Below, piece by piece: positions 54,892-64,000 of a stretch of 64,000 nt of DNA. The translations under genes were made by a program, and so were the position numbers. The stretch is from Annona cherimola (Eukaryota; Streptophyta; Magnoliopsida; Magnoliales; Annonaceae): positions 3,127,579 to 3,191,578 of the forward strand of contig CM059975.1 in the NCBI GenBank assembly GCA_030490835.1. Direction: 5' to 3'. The first letter of the stretch is position 1; the number at the start of each line of letters is the position of its first letter. The notes under the pieces are model-generated. The model worked only from the letters and a program-made list of their open reading frames with translations, was not told the DNA's origin and made no database searches.

Positions 54892-57748
54892 CTAAGCAGA
54901 TCTGTTAGGCTTCTTGAAGAGAATATGTGTAGCCATCCATTCTTCTCCATTGTTATAACCAAATAGCTCACTTCCAGAGATGCAAAAGCCTCTCCAATAC
55001 CTAATCCACTTCTCAGCACCTTCTTTGTTACCAGCAAATGACTCCATTATTTCTCTCACTGCTTCAATATTTCCATCAACTCTCTTCAGCCACTCATCAC
55101 TGCAAAAATGTAAATACCAAAACTTGAATCCGTTTGCCTATGTCAATATGCATTGAAATGAAATTCAAACCAAGATTAGCATTTGAAGCAATTGATTTAT
55201 ATCCTCCAGGAAATGGGAGTTCTTAATTAATCCATACTTGGTACGTGAATAATGCTTTCCACTAAGAGTCCAGTGTGTGACAACAGAAACATCATCCTGA
55301 AAATTGTATAAGAGCAATACAAATGTCAGAAGAAAGTTTTAGTGTTTGGGTCTTTCAAAAACATGTGGTTCATAAACTCCTCGCAAGATGCTAGTGTCTT
55401 GTGAAGAGGCTTATTAGTATATAATAGATATCTGACCTGGAAATATAGAAGAAAGGAGGCTGATGGTATAACCATTGTCCCAGATGGGAAGACATATTCT
55501 GTATACCAATCATCTTCATCAAGAGGCTGAAAGAAAAATTGCAAGAATTATAAGATTATAAAGTCAACATTCTCCTTTGGAAGAAATATGGAATCTAGGA
55601 ACTGAAACATACTAAAGGAGATGCACTGAGAACAGAAAACCATTTGATCCCATGAATTTGTTTTACCTCGTAATGATAAGCGAATGTTTTGTGGCATATA
55701 TGCTCTATGAACAGAAGACCGTCCTCCTTCATCCATTTTGCAATCTTCTTAAGCAGCAGTGCATAGTTCTTCATGTGCTGTAGAAAGATGGACGTTAACA
55801 CAAGAAGCCATTGCCATAATTCCAAACCTTCAAGATAAGATAAGCCTGCATACCTCAAACAATTCGATTACCAGAATCCTATCAAAAGTAGTCTCCATTT
55901 CAAGTTTTGTTATGTCTGCTAAGATGACCTCAACATTTGACAGACCAAGGTCTCTGATAATAAAGGGAAAGTGTCAGGATAAAAAAATACATGAGGACGT
56001 TAAAATAGTATGATGTAGCAAAATGAATTTGTGGACTGTTTCAGGTATGTGATGGTGAAAGCAAGACCAAGTAGAAATCATTGCAATGAGCAGATTGGTA
56101 GAACTAGATACATCATAGTCTAACTTACTTGCTTTTCTGGTTTATGAAATCTTTCTGCGATACCGAATTGGTCATAGCTGTAACTCGGCACCTTTTATAC
56201 TTCTGAGCAACGTGCAGAGTAAGTGCTCCTTGTCCACACCCCAGATCAAGAACACTTTGCCCGTCTTTTATTTGTGCCCTTTCACAGTATAGATCAAGCA
56301 TTGCTACCTCAGCATCATCCAATGTCATTGATTCATCCTTGAAGTAGCAACAACTGCATCAGTTTGCAAATTAGAAGTTCAGTTTAGTGAAGCAAACACA
56401 GAGAGAAAGCAACATATGAAGTCAACTGCTAATTTGTTATTGAATGCCAGATAATTTTTGGAAGGTGATGGTAGAAAGAAAGTAGACTAAATGAAAATTT
56501 TTTAGATTCCAAAGTTTTTACTTTGATCCTAGATAATGGAAAAATAATTGATTCATGAAGAGTGAATAAGGTTATGGTGCAGAGAATGTTAGTACCTTCC
56601 TTTAATTGTGCTGCCAAACATAATCTTCAGAAATGAAATGGGAATCTCATACATTTGATCATCCAATGTCTCAACTTCTGTGGCTATGTTCATCTTCCTC
56701 AGAGCTGCGGAAAACAAATCAATGATAAATCTCCCAAATCCCAGAATAAGAACAATCATATGGAGTACTTAGCTGCTACAGTCAAGTTTTCCCATCATCT
56801 GGGCTTAGCTTTAAATTGTAACTATCTATAGTCGACTGCGAATGAAAAAAAAATCTTTTCTGAGGCAACTCCTCTCATTGCGTAAGTCTTATACAATTAT
56901 TGGGCTTCATCTGGTAGATGCATGAAATTGGTTCTCCTCAATTGCTGCGACGTAAATTATGGAGTTATATCCATCCCATTCCTAATCGACATAGGTTCAT
57001 GTCAACGGTGACAATATGTGCCTATCAGATCTCAGACAAATAGCTTAGATATGCTAAAACCATATGTATGTTTTGGGCAATAATGATCAAGGCTGAAATT
57101 ACTATAACACGGGCCGAGAAGATTGAAAATGATTATTAATCATGTCCCAAACTTGTGTAAGATATCTCAATAACACGAGGAAGTATAAGCAACTTCATGA
57201 GAGATGAATGAATTTTGGTACGAGTCCATCGGTAGATGACCATTCCACCAGGGTAGTTGCTCGAGGCCACAACTGAGGAAGAACAAATTATGATAATTGA
57301 TAGAATTGAGACTTCAAACACTAGATTCCAAGTTATCGCTGCAGCTAGAAGAATCATTGAAAGGTCAGAGCGTTGGCTGCACGCATATAAAAGTATTGGG
57401 CAGCGCAAAATCCTTCTCTAAAAGTTGTCTCACTTCAGTTCTTTACGACAAATGCAAGTTGCAGTGGAAAGAGATGATATGAAACTGAAGCAGGGGCATC
57501 GAATCAACAAGAGGATGAGGTGGTTGAAGAGAAGTAGGCATTTGAGAAGTAGGCATACAGTGAGCCAAGGAAAGGACTTGGGCGAGCTGCTCCTCATGTG
57601 TTGGTTTGTAACCCCATTGCAAACGCCTCCCAATTTCAATCCTCATCAGCCTCCTCAGCTCCCCGTCACTCACACTCCCTTCATCTAGTCTCTTTAGCAG
57701 CTCTTGGACTGCCGGTTTCTTTGGCAACTGCTTCGACTCTTCCCCCAT
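54892..57748 (-). CDS. (S)-coclaurine N-methyltransferase-like SAM-dependent enzyme
   Basis: Eight exons on the minus strand: 57559-57748, 56596-56704, 56129-56353, 55854-55953, 55667-55777, 55437-55526, 55238-55296 and 54892-55099. They join in phase to 1092 bases, 363 residues plus stop, with GT/AG introns. The chosen start MGEESKQL precedes the conserved [32 protein letters not shown] N-terminus. SAM-binding motif I is [10 protein letters not shown] (134-143); the usual residue after GCG in this family is W. Later blocks are [42 protein letters not shown], and a C-terminus with [12 protein letters not shown]. The family belongs to the cyclopropane-fatty-acid-synthase fold. In alkaloid plants members N-methylate coclaurine and related tetrahydroisoquinolines; in others the substrate is unknown, so the substrate here is open. 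The gene is convergent with the kinase. Confidence 0.9.
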
Positions 57749-59504
57749 TAAAGAAAGCTCGAAATCTCCAGAGTGATTGAGGAAGAGCGGCAGAACTAGT
57801 TTTTTTGAGTTCCTACTACCAAGAATATTTTTATAGCAACGGCAGTTTGTGCGTAAGCACGTGGTATTGAAGTCCAAGGTTCACGAGCTGCTCGTGGTCG
57901 TGCGGGACAACACAACCGTTGAAAGTCTTGTTTTAAATTAAGAATGCAAAATTTTAATAGAAAAATTACAACGACTACTTCAAAACGTGTTTAAATGATT
58001 AAAACCTACAAAAATACGAACCGCTTCAATTAAACACGAGCAGTTTTTCTTGCTCGGCACCTAATCTCTCTCACTAAGCACTGCTATTTCACTTGACTTG
58101 ATTCTTGATTATTACAGAAATTGAACCTAAAATCATTTCTTTCATAGCTTTAACACAAATCAATGTAAGGACATGGCAATTAAAACCTTTTTTATAAATC
58201 TTAATTTTATTTTGAAAAATAGCATGATAATCGCACCATTTGTAAATTAGGTGATTTAGGAGTAGCCCAAATGTTAGAAATTTTCAAATTAAAATGCACC
58301 AGTTTCCATGCGCCCAGCGCCACTATTTTATTTTTTTTATAAACATGCAATTCGAATATTTTAAATTTTCTTTTTTATTTCTAAAAATAAACAAAAGTGC
58401 ATTAGCATATGCATCCATGCTCTTTAATTGATTTTGAAAACTAAAAAATTAAACGAATTCAAAAAAAAATACTAAAATTACAAAGAATAAGAGGCTTACG
58501 CACTTACGAAAAAAGATTCTAAAAAAAAAAAGAAATTTACCCATAAATCATCCCCATTTCCGAGCAGCCGTGTGGATATGGACGCTTGAAAATGTCCAAC
58601 GACGACGATTAGGCAGATTAGTCGGAAGCGGACGCTTGAAAATATCCAGCGATGACGACTGTAGGGCGTGGGCAGAGGATAGAGACGGCGTTGAAGAATG
58701 AAAAAGTGATCTTGACCTTGTAATTCAAAGTCGAAATGTTAATCTTAGACCAAACACAAAATCTGTGGGAGATTTAAGAATTCGAATGTTGTTATGGCCA
58801 CCACGTCATTTGGCTATATCAAGTATCTAGGAAACCCATGACATATAAATCGGAATTTTTTTTCTTTGACTAGAAATGATTCGGCATGGTTGATTAATTT
58901 CATCGAACAAATTTTATACGGAGCCAATAAAATGCAAAATTTTGCATCGAAGCATTCAGCTTTTTTGGCAAGCTATGTAGGCCCAAACATGCATTTCTTA
59001 CCTATAAAATTTTATAATTTTTATTTAATATTTATTTTTGAATTTTGAAAATTAAACAACAGGTGGGACAAACCAGGTAGGATACAAATGATCTAATTTT
59101 TACCAAAGCCGTTAGCATCATCCGAATACCACTTTGAGGGCTTTGGAGGAAGGCTGACACACCTTTTTCTGGTGCGCACCTCATCAAAAAGAGTCGATGC
59201 CTATGTTACGGAAACAACTGGGGAAACAGTAGAAGAAAGATTGTTAAGTTGTAGGAGCATTTCTACCATCGGACTGGAGTCAATTGTTATTTTCTTTCAA
59301 ATGAAATATGATCAAATATTTTTACTGATACAGATAGTAAGCATGTTAAGAACACTGGTACAAGCTGTTCCAATCAAAATCAATGGACGGCAATTCAGTT
59401 CATTTTCATACCACACCACCATTATGTATAGGAACACATATACGCGACCCCAGGGGCACCCAATGAAAAGAAAAGAATGCAAAAGCCCATCGTCATATAT
59501 TCTG
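57749..59504. other. Intergenic region between methyltransferase and TORTIFOLIA1-like genes
   Basis: The first few hundred bases are the methyltransferase promoter side. A 50-base-period imperfect duplication lies at 58580-58661 (unit begins ggacgcttgaaaat). The segment 58290-58480 has a weak inverted-repeat character. No gene is recognised; the last part before 59505 is the 3' side of the TORTIFOLIA1-like gene. Confidence 0.45.
58580..58661. repeat. Imperfect 50-base-period direct repeat
   Basis: The string ggacgcttgaaaatgtccaa recurs as ggacgcttgaaaatatccag 50 bases later and is followed each time by cga(c/t)gacga. GC-richer than its surroundings. Confidence 0.7.
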
Positions 59505-62500
59505 CTACTTCTCCAGCTGTTGTAAATTGATCCCCCAAGCTGATGCTAGCTGCAACATCAGTTGGTCTGCTGAGGCTCCATCCCAGTCCTCAGGAAGGTC
59601 CAGAGCTGTTGCTTCATGCAAACTCAACAAAATTTCTCTTTTCACCTCCAAGGGCACAGCTACGAAGTCAGGACCATTTTCCATGATGACATCAGCCAAC
59701 TGCAGAAACAGGGGGAAAAAACAAAGGATCAACTTTGAAAATTTTAACTTGCGTAGAAAGCAAATTTAAATCTCAGCCCTGATGCTAGTATGACAATCAA
59801 TAAAAAAATAAAAAAAAAAAACCCCAAAGTATGAGCCGTTACATAAATAAGGAATCGAAACCAACATCTGCAGATTTACTCCAAATGATGGCCTCCCAAA
59901 TGCTTTCATACTATATCTAGAATTGCAGAGGCAGCTGCACTTTCAGGACTAGTGTGACATCATTAGTTGTGTAAATACATGAGACACTAATATTCTTGAG
60001 TGCTGATTCAGTGCACAAGCGGACGCATGACCTTTTTTTTTTTCAGTCTCATATGTGGGCCCAAGTATAATATTTCCATATATATAGTTTTTTTTTTTTT
60101 TTTCACATATTTTATTTCAAATTTTAAATATAAAGAAGTCATTTCTCATATACTGAAGCATAAGAAATGGCTTTATATTTTTAAAACTAAAAATAAAATA
60201 TTTAAAAACATCAAAATGTAAAAATTACATCTATGGAAACACCATGCTTAGACACCGCACAAATATGTAAAAAAATTTCCAAAAAAAAAAACACTAAAAT
60301 GGGTCAAGCACCCCCATGCACAAAAGCTTAGTGTACATAGTTGCACTGGATCCAGGCCCAACATTCTTTAACAAAAAATATCAATTAACCAAATTCAAGC
60401 TTAAGTTGAGTTTTTTTCATAGCAGTAGCAATGTGTCATATACAACAATAGATAGCAGTATAAGAAATTTTATCATATGAGCAATTAGGAAATAATAGCA
60501 AGAGGTCCAATCCCAAATAGCATGGTAAGCATACCTGTTGGATCCAAGATAAACCAACATCAAACAGGCTTTGATCTAGTAAAAACTGTCCAATTGCATG
60601 CAAAAGCTCACTTGCTACTTCATTTGAAAGCTGATCAATTACAGGTCCAGATCTGTCCATTAGCTTCACCAGTAACTGATCATCTCCCACGGACAATAAT
60701 TCAGCGTATGCTGAATCCATGTCGCCAACATGAAGGGAATCCATTGCATGTGTCCATGAAGCCCAGAGTGGTCCCCTCTCCTGCCCTGAGTTATCTTCTG
60801 TCAAAGCTTCAGCCTGTAGTTCAGGGATGGCTACTCGTGGTGCTGTTCGTGAAGTCCCATTGTCTTCCCCAGCCACACGAATAGCTTCTAGGGTTGCCTC
60901 ATCCTTTGATGCTTGCCAGACGCTTCTCGCTGAAGGCCCCTCCCCAAGCCTAGGTCCAGGTCCCTTGTCCCAACCTCTCCGGTTTCCACCCTGATCACCA
61001 TCATTTTCTGTTCGGGGTAACCTGCCATCAGCTGGAACTCTTCGAGAGCTAACATGCCCATTTCTTGAGGCTCCATGACTGAATGAATCCCATGCATCAG
61101 ACATGTCCGACCTCCAAGGTGGATCCCTTCCCCTCACTCCTGAAACAATTCCGTCAGATGGGAGAAACCTTTCTGCAAATGGAATCCTAGCATCACCAAC
61201 CCTACCTAACTTGGAGCTAGCATAATCTGAAAGGCCATTATACTTGCTTAAAGGCCTCCCTGATGACCCTTCATATCCCATCATCAAATTACCACCTCTT
61301 CTACCCGATGATATTGCCAAATCCCGTGCCATGTCCTCAACAACTCTCTCAAGGCCTCGCACTCTGTTTTCAAGTGTTACCATGCTATCATGAGAGCCAC
61401 CCATAAAATCCTGCATTTTCCAGAAATCGAAATCAGAAAACCAGATGTGATATTTAGGGTGTGTTTGGTTTGAGGTAAAACTTTTGATGAAAAGTTTTTT
61501 GAGTAGAAGTTGTCAAATCAATAGAAAGTGATGTGATATAATAGGAGTAATGATGAGGAGTAAAAAGAATAAAGTTAAAATAGATAGGTTAGTCGTATAG
61601 GTAGTTGTGTAGAAATGATTGAAAAGTAGGGTAGTTTGTATAGAAAAATGTGAAAAAATAATTAAAAAATAGAATAATTATGGAGAGTGAAAAGTTTTAG
61701 ATTGAAAAGTTTTAGTTGACACTTTTTTGCCCTAAACAAACACACCCTTAGTCAAAAACTTAAACAATAAAGAAGCACAACTTGCCAAAATGAAACTAAT
61801 GCCGGATGTTCAGGTTTGTCCAATTCAAGTATTTTAACAGTAATGTATTCAATTATCAAATTGAACTAGAGTAGCTCAAGGGGGGAACACTAAAAGGAAA
61901 CTAAACAGTATGATATGTGAGTCAAACATAATGGCCTATTGACCAGAAGATAATCTTATCGAACACTAAAATTTATCATGTAAAAATTATATATTTTTGA
62001 AAAAACTCATCATCATGAGGCACAACAGCCAGCACATGAGGAAATGAACCATTGCAAGAATAATGAGCAGTCTCTACAATCCAGTCCCATAGAGACTACA
62101 GAAAGGGTACCATACGAAATCAACAGCATTTTGCAGGAATTATGGTTGCATAATCTGTAGTCTGAAAAATAAAATTAAAAATACGTGTTTAATTTCTAGT
62201 GAAAAAACATAAACCTCCAGCAGCATCAAGAGCACTAACAACTTTGAATAATCAAAATAGCAGTTCAGAAGGACCAGACTGAATATTTGGGAACAAAAAG
62301 AAAAAATGCAGCTGGAGAATAAATGTTTGTGAAACAATCCCTAAAAGTCAGGCTTGCCATTTTTTATGTGATGTCTTAACATTTTTAAAAGTCACTGTAT
62401 TCTATTCACAAAAAGTGGCTTCGACAATGGCTTATAACAACACAAGCTATGGAAAAGAAATAGTACTGGGATGAAGGATGTAAAACTCTGCCCACGGAAT

Positions 62501-63816
62501 CAATGACTGTAAAAGCAAAAGCACTCTTTCCAAATTTTTACCACCCACAAGCTGATGCTCGAAAATAATAAAATAAATAATACATAACAAATCATTTTAA
62601 CCCAAACCTGCAACATTGTCATTAGGTTAGCTTGTTGCCTCTCCAGTTGTGCTAACTGTCTCTGGATGGCTAACCAGTTTCCTTTGTTGTTCATGAACGG
62701 ACCTTCGGGATGATTATCCATTCTGGAGAAACCAGCACGAGCAGCAGATGGATCTCTCTGATTAATATCAACCCTGTCATCACCATCAAAACCTCTCGCT
62801 TTGGCATCTCTAGCCCGAAATACTCTTTGTTCCGTCCACTTATCCCTTCCATATTCATCTACATCTTGCATTCTATTATATGCTCCAACCCTCTTCTCAG
62901 CATTGACAGATCTATGAGCATCATTATCGTGACCATGTGGTGTTCCATTGTTGTGCAACATGTCAACAGAATCAACATCATTTAATTCTGGTTCTTCTTC
63001 CCCTCGTGAGTGAGAAGAGTTAAGGCGTCTCAGTGGCACCACCACTTCTACAGGCAGATCACCTGAACCCCTGGTTTCGAGCTTTTGGAAAAATTCTGGA
63101 TTCAGATCTTTGTCAGTTAATACAGGTGCTTTCTTCTTCAATATGCCAACTGTTTTGTCTGATATGCTGGTGCCCTTGACCTTCAAGACAGAATCACTTT
63201 TGGGGGAGGAAGTATTGGATGCATCCTTGCCTGACTCTAGTTGTCTCTCACTAAGAATTGACTTTCTGAGACCCAATTTCTCTGCAGAGTCAATCAATTC
63301 TGAATCTTTGCCATCAGCACCATCTGCAGGGTTGCAAATGGACCAAATAAAAAAAAAAAAATTTAAAATCAGAGACACAGGGGGTGGGGCTGGGCTGGGG
63401 GTGGGTCGGAGAGAGGGAGGGAGGGAGAGAGAGAGAGAGAGAGAGAGAGATTTGACTGCAACATGACTGACTAAGGTGTATGCAGAAGGCATGCCATTTT
63501 TCAAGGATGCGTTTTCCCAATTTTGATCAGCCATGATTTCGCATTCCAGCTGTATATCTGGAAGGACACTTCTGCAAAAGTGCTCTCTAGAAAACCTTCC
63601 AAACTCAGCTCTCAAAGCAGGCTATACAGATCTTTAGTTCCAAACCCACGGTAAAAGCACAAACCCAGTGCAACCTAGGTCACTTCTAGGAAAAATGTTA
63701 TTTATCCACTAACCACTAGATCCAGGTTTTGATTCCTCTGAAGCACCATCCCCTTTTCCAGCAATTTTCTTCCATAGCTGCAATGCTTCATTGATGCTAT
63801 CTCTAACAGGTTTAAC
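59505..63816 (-). CDS. TORTIFOLIA1/SPIRAL2-like microtubule-associated protein, 3' part
   Basis: Exons on the minus strand, 5' to 3': 63714-63816, possibly 63468-63557, 62608-63323, 60535-61410 and 59505-59699 (stop). Phases agree across all joins, with or without the 90-base exon. Upstream exons, including the N-terminal HEAT repeats that bind tubulin, lie beyond the window end. Visible landmarks are VKPVRDSINEALQLWKKI, the GILKKKAP...LNPEFFQKLETRG block, an IQRQLAQLERQQANLM helix and a short coiled coil (LENRVRGLERVVEDMA). Then comes the conserved C-terminal domain (GPLWASWTHAMDSLHVGDMD to WGINLQQLEK). These fit the plant TORTIFOLIA1-like family, which decorates cortical microtubules and controls their dynamics and helical growth; which paralogue is unclear. 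The long intron 61411-62607 contains a Tourist-like MITE. No frame break was seen. Confidence 0.9.
60001..60365. repeat. Fold-back element in last intron of TORTIFOLIA1-like gene
   Basis: The left end reads 'gtgctgattcagtgcacaagcggacgcatgacc' and the right end 'gcacccccatgcacaaaag...gttgcactggatccaggccc'. Inner stretches 'agaagtcatttctcatata' and 'cataagaaatggcttt' also pair. Non-coding, ends approximate. Confidence 0.5.
61457..61747 (-). mobile_element. Tourist-like MITE in TORTIFOLIA1-like intron
   Basis: Begins gggtgtgtttgg, ends aaacacaccc, flanked by TTA on both sides (61454-61456 and 61748-61750). Length 291 bases, the same as the copy at 35230. It is one of the best-preserved copies, which suggests recent activity of this family. 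Confidence 0.88.
63409..63450. repeat. (GA)n microsatellite
   Basis: A run of ga and gaggga units close to the candidate 90-base exon of the TORTIFOLIA1-like gene. On the minus strand it forms a pyrimidine (CT) tract upstream of the 63323 acceptor. Confidence 0.9.
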
Positions 63817-64000
63817 CTGTCCAAGCAAAGCAAATATATTCACATGAAGACAAAAATGATAGAGATAGCCATGCACCTTGACAGAAGGCCAGCTAAGGCA
63901 AGCATGATCTCACACACAAGCATCTAAATCACAATACATGAGAAAAACTTATCAGAAGAAACTTTTTTAGAGCAGCAATGGACAATTCGTGAAGATACCT

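Noticed and set aside
63558..63630. Extension of the TORTIFOLIA1-like exon upstream to 63615
   Set aside because: The frame is open but no acceptor gives the required phase with the exon at 63714-63816; a stop lies just upstream in that frame.

Overview
The window is nuclear DNA of a flowering plant. The genes have many exons with GT/AG introns, the intergenic DNA is AT-rich, and short inverted-repeat transposons (MITEs) and a plant L1-type LINE are abundant. The families present (glutamate receptor-like channels, receptor-like cytoplasmic kinase VII, coclaurine-type N-methyltransferase, TORTIFOLIA1-like, terpene synthase) are angiosperm families. Base composition and intron style suggest a dicot or magnoliid rather than a grass. 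I cannot name the species.

Layout: (1) 1-2.9 kb holds inverted-repeat elements and an orphan last exon of a terpene synthase. (2) 2.9-9.0 kb, minus strand, is a GLR3.4/3.5-like glutamate receptor gene with all six exons and good splice sites but four single-base frameshifts. (3) 9-16 kb is gene-poor and MITE-rich. (4) 16.1-19.3 kb, minus, is a six-exon gene for a 157-residue conserved plant protein of unknown function. (5) 23.9-30.0 kb, minus, is an intact GLR3.7-like channel gene (six exons, 904 residues). (6) 30-41 kb is an 11-kb gene desert full of Tourist-like MITEs, including four packed side by side. (7) 41.1-48.3 kb is a nested set: an inverted-repeat element holds a Mutator-type MITE, which holds a nearly intact 6.3-kb LINE. 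(8) 50.0-53.75 kb, plus, is an RLCK-VII (PBL-type) kinase. (9) 54.9-57.7 kb, minus, is a coclaurine N-methyltransferase-like gene, convergent with the kinase. (10) 59.5 kb to the window end, minus, is the 3' part of a TORTIFOLIA1/SPIRAL2-like microtubule protein gene; its 5' part lies beyond the window.

The main biological message is the pair of clade-III GLR channels in the same orientation. One resembles GLR3.4/3.5 and the other GLR3.7, which are neighbours in Arabidopsis too (At2g32390/At2g32400, from memory), so this looks like an old tandem pair. One member is intact and the other carries frameshifts that are either real decay or homopolymer-length sequencing errors. Exons were joined by hand from splice signals, reading phase and family knowledge; no alignment or RNA data were available. 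I found no CRISPR array, rRNA or convincing tRNA gene, and no clearly novel multi-gene system.
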